Below, in pieces: positions 1-10,892 of a DNA stretch of 64,000 nucleotides. Numbering within the stretch: position 1 is the first letter of the stretch; every line of letters starts with the position of its first letter. The stretch comes from Gnetum montanum. Taxonomy: Eukaryota > Streptophyta > Gnetopsida > Gnetales > Gnetaceae. A model generated the notes under the pieces. The model was not told the DNA's origin and made no database searches. It saw only the letters and a list, made by a program, of their open reading frames with translations. The position numbers and the translations under genes were made by a program. Where the stretch lies: NCBI GenBank assembly GCA_015680685.1, contig MNCI01014563.1:8215-72214 (forward strand), given 5' to 3'.

Positions 1-198
1 GTTACTCTAATTATTAGAGTAGTTGCTCCCAAGCCTATAAATATAGTGCCCAGGTGCATAATTGAAGAGAAGTCTTTTAGCAGTCAAGTAGCGAAACTCT
101 TGTAGTCTATTTGAAAGTTAGAGTATTTTCTAAGTGCCTGCAGTAGGAGGTCTAAGTGTGGACGGATCTTTATTCGAGCATTGTGTACCTAAGCACAT
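1..198 (+). repeat. Athila-type LTR, 5' part (TATA, R and U5)
   Basis: This matches the middle of the Athila-2 LTRs: a TATAAATA box near 36-43, a stretch ending in a gene-start-like GTAGCGAAACTCTTGTAG segment, then the U5 run toward AAGCACAT. It breaks at 198, where a solo LTR in the opposite orientation begins, and resumes at 1,018. The U3 start lies left of the window. Confidence 0.8.
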
Positions 199-1017
199 TG
201 ATGAGTGGCGAGGTACCCCTACACTCAACCATATGAATATGAGCATTACACACGCGATCCGGTCGAACTCCACAGACTAAGTGCCTACACGCCTTATGGA
301 ACACCTAAGGTTAATCAGTCGTTGTCCTCCCAAACTCACTTGTATTTGTCATGGTTGTATGGTTAAGTGAACTTGAGGTATGTGATTTTTATATCTTTTA
401 TGTTTTATTGCCTATGCTAAGAGAGGAAAGGGTGAAGAGACTAAATAACTAACTTTAACTAACTAAGCTTTAATTAACCTAGCATTAGTATCTGTTCCCA
501 CTTGCCATTTCACACCCTAAACCAATGCAACGCTACTAAGATTACCAAACGCTACTCGTTACTGGGATTACCAAGCATAACGCAAGTGCTCGAAGCGGTC
601 GTATTGAATGCACTTAACTATGAGAGTTGAGGGTTGAGAGAGATTAAGTCCTAAGATAGCATTTAAACATTCAACAGTAATTAAATCCTCATTAGCTTGG
701 TCCATACACTGCAAGGTTTATCCAAAAGTTCATCTTTATTTTCGTACACAAACGTGTGCTCAGGTACAATATTTGCTCGAATAAACATCCGTTCACTTTG
801 GGACTCCTACTGCGAGCACATGGAAATTATTCTAACTCTAGAATGGAAAAATAGCAAGAGTTTGGCTAAGGTCTAGATCTAGATGGCGAAACAAGGGAGA
901 GTCGCCTCTTATTTATAGATTTGGTGGCACGCTGCGATATCGCGGGAAAAGCCGCAATATCGAGTATACGATATTGCGTATGCGATATCACGGCCCATGC
1001 GATATTGCGTCCGATCA
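199..1017 (-). repeat. Solo Athila-type LTR nested in another Athila LTR
   Basis: An 819-bp LTR in reverse orientation starts TGATGAG and ends ATCA, the inverted ends seen in Athila-2 and Athila-3. It has the TATA box on the minus strand (910-917), with five GATATC or GATATT half-sites upstream of it (935-1,006). Flanks are CACAT on the left and CACAC on the right, a 5-bp target duplication with one change. No internal region or second LTR follows, so it is a recombined solo LTR. The host LTR continues on both sides. Confidence 0.85.
931..1008 (-). promoter_or_regulatory. GATATC half-site array upstream of LTR TATA box
   Basis: GATATC or GATATT-like cores begin at about 935, 954, 970, 984 and 1,001, spaced 14-19 bp, most preceded by C or GC. 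The TATAAATA of the same LTR is 18 bp away at 910-917 on the minus strand. Position and spacing suggest a transcription-factor binding array in U3; that role is inferred. Confidence 0.5.
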
Positions 1018-1618
1018 CACACCTTGTGTACGGCAATAAAGATGAGCTCTTTGATTCATCCTTGCAGCACTTGAGATTTGTTTTCTTACACATTTCTTTT
1101 ATTTTAGTTTCTTATGCATTTATTTTATTTTATGCACTTTACATTTCTGTTATTAGCACAACAATTCATTTTGATCAATTAAGCAAATCGTTAAATTACA
1201 CAAGCACGACCACTTCGAGCATGCGTGTAATGCTTGGTAACCCAGTAACGATTAGCGTTTGGTAATCCCAGCAGTGTTGCACTGGTTCAGGATATGTACG
1301 ACAAGTGCAACTGATGCTAGTGTTAGGATTAGTTAGAACTTAGTTAATGAGTGGTTAAGTTAAATTAGTCACCTAGTTATCTCTCTCCTTCCCTACTAGT
1401 GCAGGACATAAAAACATAAAATCTATAAAACTCATATGTCTCAAGCTTACTTAACCATACAATTGTGACATACAGGTAAGCTTGGGAAGACAACGATCAA
1501 CCAACCCATCCTTGTTCCACAAGGGTGCATAAGCACTTAGTCCTTGGAATTCGACCGGATTGTGTATGAAACGCTCGTATTCGTATGGTTGAGCATAGGG
1601 GTATTTCGCCGCTCATCA
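1018..1618 (+). repeat. Athila-type LTR, 3' part (U5 end)
   Basis: Continuation of the LTR at 1-198 after the solo-LTR insertion. It reads through the AATAAAGATGA and CTTTGATTCA segments shared with Athila-2 and ends at GCTCATCA (1,618). Combined length of the visible host LTR is about 800 bp. Confidence 0.8.
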
Positions 1619-1720
1619 CTTATAACACTAGTCTAAACTAAGGAAGGTTAAAACTAGGTCTTCGTTGGTGAAGCAATTCAAAATTTCAAATTCTTTCTAA
1701 AAATTAACTATGTTTTCCTT
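1619..1720 (+). mobile_element. Athila leader remnant lacking its primer-binding site
   Basis: Downstream of the LTR the sequence resembles the Athila-2 leader (a shared CTAAACT stretch and neighbouring bases), but the expected tRNA-Asp primer site is not present. Similarity then fades into AT-rich DNA up to 1,865, where I see nothing else. Confidence 0.5.
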
Positions 1721-1865
1721 TAAAATGATCTCAAGTTTCTAATTCGGTAATTGGTAGTTTTTTAAATAAATAAGAAACACTATTGCAACATGTAAGAATC
1801 TAGAAATAATTACATCACAAGTCCCCAACTATCTAATTTCGAAAATGTTATTGTAACATGCAATG

Positions 1866-2396
1866 ATGATGTTGCAACTTATACATTCCATCCCCTATCT
1901 AAAGAATTGAGTCTAAAAATAAATAACCCTGAACTTGTGAGAACGTATATAAGGTTAAAAGAAAACATATGCACAAGTAATGCATAGCATCTTAAAATTT
2001 TGAGCATATTTTATGCATAACTAATTTAAATTTTAAGTATATTTTGTGTATAATTAATTGATTTGAAACGAAGGGAAAGTATGATGTTGTAACTTATACA
2101 TTCCATCCCCTATCTAAAGAATTGAGTCTAAAAATAAATAACTAGCATCTTAAAATTTTGAGCATATTTTATGTATAACTAATTTAAATTTTAAGTATAT
2201 TTTGTGTATAATTAATTGATTTGAAATGAAGGGAAAGTATGATGTTGCAACTTATACATTCCATCCCCTATCTAAAGAATTGAGTCTAAAAATAAATAAC
2301 TAGCATCTTAAAATTTTGAGCATATTTTATGTATAACTAATTTAAATTTTAAGTATATTTTGTGTATAATTAATTGATTTGAAACGAAGGGAAAGT
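1866..2396. repeat. Tandem repeat, three units of about 159 bp
   Basis: Units start at 1,866, 2,080 and 2,239, each opening with ATGATGTTG(C/T)AACTTATAC and closing with GAAGGGAAAGT. Units 2 and 3 are 159 and 158 bp and nearly identical. Unit 1 is 214 bp because it holds about 55 extra bases in the middle. The high identity of units 2 and 3 points to a recent duplication. Confidence 0.92.
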
Positions 2397-2504
2397 TATT
2401 TGAAACAGACACGATGTCAAGTGGGAGACCACGTGGCAGCGAGCATGTTGTTGAGCATTAGCAGCAGCAGCAACAAGAAACGAAATTGATGAGCGGTCCA
2501 CAAA

Positions 2505-2935
2505 TGATTGGAGATAAAAGGATTTTGTCGGGTTGCTTGGAACGTCTGTACTTCTCATAAAGAGGATGGCGGTTTGGGCCTCATTAATTGCTACCAACAG
2601 GGCATTGTGTTATGTGCCAAATGGATGGCCAAATGCTTATCTGGCTCTGAACCTTGGAAGCTACTTTTCCTTAAACGCATACAGCTTGGGAAGCCCAAAG
2701 GTAGTAATTATTGGAATAATACTCATTTCCTTAACTGGATTCTTTTTCCCACTGGTATTACCATTTCTGGTTCTGTTGTCATCAAACACATTTGGAAGGC
2801 ATGGTGTTATATCAGTCAGTTTTGGAACTTTAACACTATCACTATCTCTTCCTCTACACTTGATAAGCTTTCTCCATGGTGGATTCCCATTCACAATGAA
2901 CCTTGGGCCATTAAGCGTCCTNAATCATATGTTCA
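2505..2935 (+). pseudogene. LINE (non-LTR retrotransposon) reverse transcriptase C-terminal fragment
   Basis: The frame starting at 2,508 contains CRVAWNVCTSHKEDGGLGL and a following KWMAKCLSGSEPW stretch. This matches the region after the catalytic core in plant L1-type reverse transcriptases, where a Trp, a Cys and the GGLGI motif precede a KW segment. The catalytic RT domain and endonuclease are absent, so it is a 3' fragment. An undetermined base lies at 2,922. It is not a functional gene. Confidence 0.75.
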
Positions 2936-3014
2936 TGGTTTACTTTGATTGATATGGCATGTCATAATTTTNTGTTCATGGTTTACTTTGATTGATATGG
3001 CATGTCATAATTTT
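2930..3014. repeat. 42-bp tandem duplication with an N at the junction
   Basis: TGTTCATGGTTTACTTTGAT and the following 22 bases occur at 2,930-2,971 and again at 2,973-3,014, separated by an undetermined base at 2,972. The duplication may be real or an assembly overlap at the N. Confidence 0.85.
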
Positions 3015-4334
3015 ATTATTAATAATAAGGTGGCGTAACGTGCGATGACTAACTTGGTGGTGAGGTGGGTCCCAGGAGGAGTAGGGGTCCGTCACTCGCT
3101 GCCTTTCAAGTTTCAACGCCGTATTGAAAGCGCGAGAAAGCCATGGCTTAGTTGTGTGCAACCAATAGCATAGCGTTAGCTTTAGCTTCAGGCTCTAGCT
3201 ATGTAGCAGTCGGTGAATTTATTTGTTGTTGTTGTTGTTGAGTGACAAAGTAGGTAAACATGACTTTTGGTGGACGCATTGCCGCTCAGAACCAGTCCAC
3301 ACCCCAGACCCGCATTGACTTTTTCTGCCTCACGACATAATAACAAACGTGTGAGAGTTTTACCTTAAAAATTATCATGTTTGGGTACACTAGTGGTAAG
3401 ATTTTTGATTCGGAAAATTCTAGACTATGGATTCAATTCTGGTAATCAATGCTAAGTTATAAAGTATTAAATTTAATTATATATGTTGGGGTGTATCTAT
3501 ATTATAATTATTTCAAGGTTCCAATATCATTTTAGGAAAAACATGCTTTGTTAGTGGATTGAAAGTTGTTTCCCTCCAAAACAAGGACCAAAGGAGTATG
3601 GAGATCCTCATGGGTTTCATGCTATCACAACCATCATTATAGAACTACATGAGCCCTAATTCCTTTGTGTACTTTGTCACAAGGGTATGTAGGCTTGCAT
3701 AGGAGCTTCCGCTTTAATGCTTGGGCCACCACCATTCTCTTTAAGAGCAAGGCATAGGGCTAGAAACATTAGAGTAGGAATATGTCTTAGCTCTTGTAGG
3801 AGAACAATGTCTCTTGTGGTTGTGTGTGCTTGTTGAGGTCTTGCTTATATATGTGTTGTGTTGGTCATGTCACTTGTATGATTTCATGTGGCATACTCGA
3901 TGCTCTCCTAACCCATGCACTAATGGGTGATGTAAGCTTATGTTGTGTGTGCAAGTGCTATGAATCTTAAGGTATAGTCCATCTTAGGTCTTCTCTAAGT
4001 TGTTTGGCTAATTTTCAACTCAAGAGTGGTGCTAAACGGTGCTGTTACATCCCCATCCCCTAAAAAACTTGTTTGACTAGTATTCTATCCAAAAATGGAT
4101 AGAGCCTAATACATATCCTTAAGATAAATTAAAATTTATTTAAATTAATTTTTATGTATACTGTGCAATCTATGTATTTAGAGATTACTTATTGCAATGA
4201 TGGTAATGTTATCAATTAATAGTTACATAACGTAATAGGTTGGACATGCAATCTATGTGGATTACATAGATTTGCAAACCTATCTAAATGATAAACCATT
4301 GAAATGCTTAGATGGATATTTAATCTTTAAGGAC
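3015..4334. other. Unassigned intergenic DNA with a (TTG)n run and weak SINE-like unit
   Basis: No coding region is supported. There is a short (TTG)6 microsatellite at 3,223-3,240. A tRNA-promoter-like pair lies at 3,385-3,440: an A-box-like CTAGTGGTAAG and a B-box-like GGATTCAATTC about 35 bp apart, perhaps an old SINE head. The stretch 3,560-4,080 looks like decayed repeat but matches nothing I recognise. Confidence 0.35.
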
Positions 4335-4500
4335 CATAACTTGGAGTGATGGTAAGGTGCTTGTTTATCAACTTGTAAGACCTGGGTTTGAGCCTAGGCA
4401 CACCCAATTCAAAGAGATTAGGCTTGCCCTTTGAGGACCTTGCCTTGGCAAGATGAGCATTGAGTTTATGGGTGATGATCCTTTATCCAATCTATATATT
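4335..4500 (+). mobile_element. tRNA-derived SINE-like element
   Basis: An A-box-like GGAGTGATGGTAAGG is followed about 40 bp later by GGGTTTGAGCCTAGGC, a near-perfect RNA polymerase III B box. The surrounding 60 bp do not fold into a full tRNA cloverleaf, so it reads as the head of a plant SINE rather than a tRNA gene. The tail boundary and flanking duplication are not clear. Confidence 0.5.
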
Positions 4501-4787
4501 TTAATATTGAGGTTCTAGAAGTTTTAGATAAGGGACCTTACCAAATCTTGAGAATCATAACTATAAATAATTATTTAATATAATACTAATAAGAAATGAG
4601 GCACTAGTTAAAATTTCCCATTGAATTTGAGGGAAGGTGCTAATAATATTAAGAGGGTTATATATGTTTAAAATGTTTAACAAATTTTAACAATAAAATA
4701 ATTCTTTGTTAATTAAATAAAAACTTACATTGTATTAATATTTCAATTTCAATTTGACGGAGTTTGAACTCGGGTGGGAGAGTAACT

Positions 4788-4982
4788 TTAGTGTCGTGGG
4801 GCTTTGACAGAAGCCTTGAACACTAAGCTTTCCCCAAAACTAAGAGTTGTTAATTTGCCGTAGTTGATTGTGCATTTACGGATATTGGTAGCGGACGTAG
4901 TGGTTGCTTTGCTTGATGAAATGAAGCGACAAATAGTGTTTGTTGGAAAACGAATTTGCAAGTTACTTAATTCTAAAGCCAA
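4788..4982 (-). CDS. Short ORF resembling a chloroplast transit peptide
   Basis: This 64-residue reading frame starts MALELSNLQIRF, is rich in Ser, Thr, Lys and Arg, and has only two acidic residues, the composition of plastid transit peptides. A homologous mature protein is not visible downstream: the frame stops after VKAPRH and the next bases are AT-rich. It could be a first exon or a transit-peptide remnant of a lost gene, or chance. No domain is recognisable. Confidence 0.25.
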   Translation of the reverse strand: MALELSNLQIRFPTNTICRFISSSKATTTSATNIRKCTINYGKLTTLSFGESLVFKASVKAPRH

Positions 4983-5183
4983 AAGAAAAGGAAGAGGATG
5001 TACATGAAATTGTTGAAGAGGGAAGTTGGCGTAAATGGCGTTGGTGCTTCTACTTTAACCATATTTTGGACCATTCAAGAAATAAATAAAAGTCAAGTTC
5101 AAACACGGAGGTGAGTCCCATTGTCAAAGTTTCTCAGGCAAAACCTCGTCCACGAAGCATGCCCTAAGAAGTTTCTTATGGTC

Positions 5184-5275
5184 TAATTAGAAGTCTCAAA
5201 TTATCTCCATATCGTTAAATATAGGTTGACTATATATGCTTGAAACTTGGGATTGTACGGTTAGCAATGATTTTG
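5184..5275. repeat. Diverged direct repeat, copy 1
   Basis: The stretch from AGAAGTCTCAAATTATCT through GGTTGACTATATA to TTAGCAATGATTTT recurs at 5,992-6,075 with about 15 percent change by eye. The two copies bracket about 700 bp of unassigned AT-rich DNA (5,276-5,991). Confidence 0.7.
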
Positions 5276-5991
5276 GCTGAGAGGCCAATACCTTTGGCAC
5301 GATGGAGGGTGGGAGGGGAGTGAAATTTGTTGCCCTACCACATCACACCACCTACCACATCATGCTAATTATTTACTTCCAAAAACTAAAACCAAATAGT
5401 GAAGAAAAAAAACGTGCTTTCAGGAATGGTTCCTCATTTCATTTAGAATTTTCTCAGATCTAGGAATCCATCAATCAAGCAAGAAATGCCCAATGGAGAG
5501 ATATCCCAGTTAATCTGACAATCCAAATAAGCAAATACAAACACACACAATTTGTGACAACACAGCTGTGAAAGCAAAATCGATTTCACCTACTCCAACA
5601 TCAAAACAAAACAACTTTACATTAGCCAACCCAATTCTAAAAAAAACAAGAAATCTAGCGATAGGCTGTAATGATTCACAATTCCATCAAATCACTCATT
5701 TATTCACGGTGGGCATGATTGATGCAGAATGATTATCAAAATTTGTGTGCAGAGAGAAAGCATGAGTTGCATTTTTCTTGCAATAACCCAGTAGCAAATG
5801 CAAACCACTGCAGCAAGGCCACTCTACTAAGAATCCACAACAACAGTGAATCTCAATTTGGTGGGCAAAAACACAATGAACAAACAATGCCTCTACATGG
5901 GGTAAATATAAAAGATTTATTAATTTGAAAATATAAAAAATTCTCTTGGCCAAATAATAGATATATATCATAAATATATAGGTAAACTAAT
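5276..5991. other. Unassigned AT-rich stretch between two direct repeats
   Basis: No coding region or RNA is supported. Short frames at 5,696-5,971 and 5,719-5,928 lack domain signals. The segment may have arrived with, or been framed by, the flanking direct repeats. Confidence 0.3.
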
Positions 5992-6075
5992 TTTAGAAGT
6001 CTCAAAATATCTTCATATTATTAAATAGGTTGACTATATACGCATGAATTGTCTAGTTAGCAATGATTTTAAAGT
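5992..6075. repeat. Diverged direct repeat, copy 2
   Basis: Second copy of the 5,184-5,275 repeat, sharing AGAAGTCTCAAA, AAATAGGTTGACTATATA and GTTAGCAATGATTTT. Confidence 0.7.
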
Positions 6076-6210
6076 TCTCTTAATTAATTTGCCTGCCCAT
6101 TTAACAACTTGACTTCAATTTTAAAACAAAAGTAAAAAGGAAAAAACACCTTCATTACATATCAATGGAATTATAATAGGATCATTATTGAAAGGCTTTA
6201 CCATTACTCC

Positions 6211-6333
6211 TTAACACAAGATAGTGTTAATGATATATAAAAAATAACTACAAGGAAATGTTTAAGTGAAGATGAGGACATAGAGTATCAATATGATGCT
6301 TTATCAACTTCACAACAATTAAGACAGTCTAGT
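6211..6333 (+). pseudogene. Coding-like fragment truncated by the chromovirus insertion
   Basis: One frame reads with a single stop through an acidic, Ser/Gln-rich stretch (CLSEDEDIEYQYDALST, then a QQLRQSS end) right up to the LTR start at 6,334. Composition looks protein-coding, but no family is recognised. If real, its continuation lies beyond the right edge, on the far side of the nested stack. Confidence 0.25.
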
Positions 6334-6943
6334 TGTAACACCCCGCCCTACCACAACTAGCTAGGGTAGGGTGATGCCTAGGATCACTAGTAATACCACA
6401 ACAAAAGCGTGATAAACTAAAAACTAATGAGTTGTAGAAATACATTATATTAAGGAAGGTCAAATTGCAAAAAAATCCATGCCAAACCAAAGACTAAACA
6501 TACATTTCAATTTGTAAAACTGCATGTTTCTACATAGATCAAAATGTCCAATGCTCTCCTAAGATACAAAAACACATAAACATCATCATCTTATATATAA
6601 GAGTACAAAGAGTTTTATACAAATATAAATAGTTCATACTACTGCACATGAAAATATACATTAACCAATTTTTGAAGATTTTCCCCTCATCTACTCTCTC
6701 TCTTAGTCCTCATAGGTGCTCCTGTAGCCTCCACCTTTAACTAAATATAGTCAATATAAAACTAAGTGGGAAGCCTTTACACTTTCCCTACTAGATGGTC
6801 AACAACTACTACACTGGAGGAGAGGAGTGGGGTACAAGGCAACTTGCATCAATTGTTAGTCTTGTGCATGTTAAGAGCAACACATGTACACACACCATAT
6901 CGCGCATAACATTGGCATAATCATTATCAAAGAGGATAGATGG
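6334..6943 (-). repeat. Chromovirus 3' LTR, terminal part
   Basis: This starts TGTAACACCC and follows 60,316-60,925 almost base for base (the shared GCTAGGGTAGGGTGATGCC type segment, AAACTAAAAACTAATGA, and AAGAGGATAGATG). It is the outer end of the 3' LTR of the minus-strand chromovirus whose body lies at 46-60 kb. It is cut at 6,943 by the Athila-1 LTR. The 5 bases before it are CTAGT, the expected but uncheckable target duplication. Confidence 0.85.
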
Positions 6944-7807
6944 TGATACACATGGTTTTGTAGGCTACGGTATTGGGCATTTGATATTGGAGTTGCGATA
7001 TCAAAGCCCATGATGTGAAGTTGAATATTTGATATTGCTAACGTGTGCAAGGCCTATAAATACAACACTTAGGCACACCGTCCAGGAGGGATTCATTCCA
7101 TAGTAGCAAAACTCTATCAGTTTGTTTACTTGATTTTAGTACTTAGCACTTAGCAGTGTATGCACGTAGTGTGATGCCTTGTAATTGAACAGAGTCTTTA
7201 TTTAAGTGTGATATACTTGGACACATTGCATGCTTGGAAATAAAGATCGAGATTACTCTACATCATTGCAGCATTGCTTAGTCTTTATTATTTTCACTTA
7301 ACTTAATGTTTACTGTTTTCATTAGTTAATGATTTACTTTCAATGCATTTTATAATTACTGTTGTTAAACAGAATGGATATGATTGATCTTGAGCACTTA
7401 AGTGTAGCTACTTGGTAACCTAGTAGTACTTTCACTTGGTATGGCCAGTAGTGTGGTACTTGGTAATCCCAGTAGTAGTTACATGAAGACCAAGGTGTGA
7501 ACGGAAGGTCAGGATAGGATGGTCATCACATAGGTTAGATTCGATTTGTTTAATGGCACTTAGATTTAGAAACTACTACATTTACTTCATGTTAGCACTA
7601 TGGCCAATACAACATCATCTATCATATACCTCATCATGAGTTAAACCATACGCATCGTCCTTACTAACTCATGTGGGAAGATAATGATCATGAACTTTAA
7701 CCAATTACTTGCATAATCACATTGCCTTGTCTACAGAACTTGACTAGGATCGTGCATGAACACTTGTACCTTGTATGGTTAGGTGTTGGATACTCCCCTG
7801 CTCATCA
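6944..7807 (+). repeat. Athila-1 5' LTR
   Basis: An 864-bp LTR starts TGATACACATGG and ends GCTCATCA. TATAAATA lies at 7,054-7,061, preceded by GATAT half-sites near 6,983, 6,997 and 7,031. Layout equals the other Athila LTRs, although the sequence is a diverged subfamily. Confidence 0.85.
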
Positions 7808-7827
7808 TTGGCACCATTGTTGAGGAC
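7808..7827 (+). other. Athila-1 primer-binding site (tRNA-Asp type)
   Basis: TTGGCACCATTGTTGAGGAC directly after the LTR differs at a few positions from the complement of the plant tRNA-Asp(GUC) 3' end used by Athila elements. Confidence 0.75.
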
Positions 7828-7947
7828 AAGTCAATGTTATGCTAAGTAATTGATTTTTCAAATATTGTTGTATTTGAAACTTAAAGTCAAACCTAATAAA
7901 CATAAGTAAAGCATACTTTTAACTCAAACTATCTAAAAATTATAATA

Positions 7948-9900
7948 TGGCTTCACATAATGATCAACCATCACTTGCCAAGGAGACAAGAAGAAGCAAT
8001 GATAGAATTATTAATGAAGAAGAATGAGGAATGCCAATGTAGATACAAATAACTTATGCTCACACTAATCCATATCATCTAGATCTTACTCTCATCTTCC
8101 ATTTGGACAAGCAAATGAGATGGATAGACATGCAAGTCACATAGTCCTACCTCCAGAACACGCAACACTAAACATGTTACAAACTACTTTAAGGGGAATG
8201 CATTTAGACTAGATTCAAGAAGGGTGTCATGTGACTCAACACATGACCAAACCCTATGAATCCACCAAAGAGAAAATGAGAAGAGATGCTACCATGGAGA
8301 TCAAACATATACATAGCAAAGGGAAGTAAACTAACAATTCTATTATCGTAGAAAAACTCAATGCTAATCAATTCATTTTAGAAGAACTCCATTAGAACCA
8401 TGAGCAACCTTCAAAGACACTTGTCATCAGATTAGGAAAACCTATCAAATTCGAACTTCATTATACTTTGATAGAGATACACAAGAGGGAGGCTACTAAC
8501 TTGAGATACAAGCAGGACTCCTAGCCAAGGGATCCTACTAAACCTTACAAAGAGACATACAAGAGCCATGAAAGGAGAACCAGTTGACATTATTCTCCTA
8601 CCACCTCATCTACCTCATCATGATTGTTAGAGAACTCTGACAGGAGAAGGCACAAGTACTGATACTTTGATAAGGATGAAAAGCAAACTCATGGTCATCA
8701 TCATAGATATTCAAAGTACTATGATTCAGAAGATGTAGAGCATGAAAGAAGGAGAAGAAAAGAGAAAAGAGAGGATCAAGAGAGGCATAAGCATAGAAGG
8801 GGTCACCACTACAACAGAGCATATGAACTCGACCATGATGATGAACCCCTTTATGGTAATCCAAAGTATGATAAATATTTTGAAAGCTGTCTACATACTG
8901 ATCAGGCATGTGAGAGATAGTTGAATCAAATGGTTAGACATGAAAAATATGCCACGATTTGAAGGTGGTTACAAGACTAATCCCCAACATTACCTTTAAG
9001 CATTCCACGATGCATGTGCCCTTCAAACATAGAGTGATTAGTAGAAATTGAAACTATTTTCTAGAATAGTTGTGAAGGAAGAAGAAAGTTGGTACAAGTC
9101 ATTGGAACCTAGATCCATTAGACACTAAAGTACCATGCTTGAAATCTTTAATGATAAATATTAGACCTATTCACAAGTGTCAAATCTAAGAAAACAAATC
9201 TAGAATTGGAAATAAGGAACTCATGAGACCCTTGATGTGGAAATGGGTAGATATTATTCATTGTTACATAGATGCCTAGGCCACAGATTCTCATCAAAGG
9301 AACAACTTAGGCACATCATAGATGGGCTAACAAGCACAACAAGAGAGACCCTTAGGGTTTATGCCCAAGGAAGATTATCAGAACTAACCTCCCATTGGAT
9401 TCAAAGACTCATTGACCAATTGGCCAAAGGAGAAGAAGAACTCAGATAGAGGGAATTAGTTGAAGAATACAATAGAGATCCATCAATATGGAAGAGAGAT
9501 GCATGGGTGTGTGATACCCAAGAGGAAGAAAATTTGGACTAGGTTATTGAAAAGAGACACTACTAATCCAAAAATTTGTTGCCAATGTATCCACATAGGT
9601 AGAAAAAATGTGGGATTTAATTGATGAAAGGTGTACAACAACATTAAAGATTATGGAGGAAAGAGCAAAGTAAGCCTTTGCAAGAGGCAAAAACAAAAGA
9701 AAGAAGAGAGAACTTGGACACAAAGGCAAAGATGCTTTAGTAGCTGAGGTCTTAGCTCTATGAATGATGAAGGCTGCACTATGTGTTAGCATGAACATCC
9801 TAAGGGATGTTATCTAGTTGTGACACATATGCAAGAAACAAGGGCATACGCACTTAACCCCAAACTTGTTTGGAAATAGATGCTCAAATAGTTACCTTAT
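7948..9900 (+). pseudogene. Athila-1 gag
   Basis: The region starts near ATGGCTTCACATAATGATC and is broken by several stops. The capsid-like core lies at about 9,090-9,450 and includes HRCLGHRFSSKEQLRHIIDG, matching the CPHHG-type and L..FYxGL segment of Athila gag. Residues 1-70 of the intact frame 9,237-9,449 cover it. Near 9,762-9,800 lies a CTMC..HEHPKGC motif, a CCHC-like nucleic-acid binding site with a stop between the cysteines and His. It is followed by the Pro/Tyr-rich tail seen in Athila-2 and Athila-3. Gag would package element RNA; this copy cannot make a full protein. Confidence 0.75.
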
Positions 9901-10271
9901 CCTCAAGGTACTTATAGACAAGAACCTCAACTAATGTACTATCCTAGTGGAGCCTTACCCTAGCCATAGGAGTAATATCATTAGCAATGGCAATAGCCTC
10001 AAATGTGAACCATGCCATTGCTGTGCTCATAGTATCCATATCGGCAACCAAACCCTTATGGATACTATGTCCAATGACTTGTCTCTTTAGCAAATGCTAC
10101 TATTCAAACTCCATAGTATTATCCATCAAAATACCATCAACTGATGTCACCAAGGGTCAATTTAGACTTGTACATGCATCCACTAAGCACCTAATTTTTC
10201 AAATCCCAATTCAAATCCTTTGCCACTAGTGCCACCAACAGAGGAAAGCTACAAAGGAAGTAAGTATACAA

Positions 10272-10892
10272 GTGAAAGATATCACTCAAAATATTAAGGG
10301 CCAAACAAAGAAACATCCTTTCTTCAAGACCAGTATGGAGAAGGTTGGTAGAATTGGAGCTTCGTCGAGACCATGTTCTTCTAAAACAAATCTTCTCAGT
10401 ATTTACAAGTTTCCATCATCATTAAGCCCAAACATACAAGTTGTCATGCTTACTAAAGTTGTCATAGAATGGATTAAGGTAAGATCACTTCCTAAGAAGA
10501 GAATTGATCCAGGAAATCCTTTGATTTATCTAAGAATAGCTAGGAATTTACCATGCAAAGCTCTATTAGACTCATGTTCCAGGGTGAATTTGATTTCCTA
10601 CAAAACATATCAAGCATGGAACCTACCACTGTTGAAAGAATGCAATATTAGGTTGGAGCTTGCAAATCAGTTTGCCACCAGTTCTTTAGGGCAAATAGAT
10701 GATATCATGATCATTGTCAATGGGTGGTCATATCCAGCAGAATTTCTCATTATCAATGTAAAAGATGTTGATAAGGAATTTCCAATAATCATGGGGAAAG
10801 CATGGTGTAGCACGATCAACACTAAGCTAAGTACTAGATATTTGTTGATTGAGATTTCTAAGGAAAATGCACATGGGGCCATACACACATAG
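10272..10892 (+). pseudogene. Athila-1 aspartic protease domain, open frame
   Basis: A 206-codon open frame carries the retropepsin region. The active-site segment is ALLDSCSRVNLISY at about residues 97-110, where the usual DSG or DxG triplet reads DSC, so catalysis is doubtful. Downstream blocks LELANQFATSSLGQIDD and EFPIIMGKAWCSTIN match the flap and the GRPFL-like end of Athila proteases. In the full element this cuts the gag-pol polyprotein. Just after it pol coding stops and the post-integrase spacer follows, so no RT is made from this copy. Confidence 0.8.

Noticed and set aside
2922-2972. Biological meaning of the two undetermined bases near the LINE fragment
   Set aside because: They are sequencing or assembly gaps of one base; the one at 2,972 sits at a duplication join and may be an artefact.
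4335-4420. Possible tRNA gene
   Set aside because: A and B boxes are present, but a cloverleaf with paired acceptor stem cannot be drawn; a SINE head fits better.
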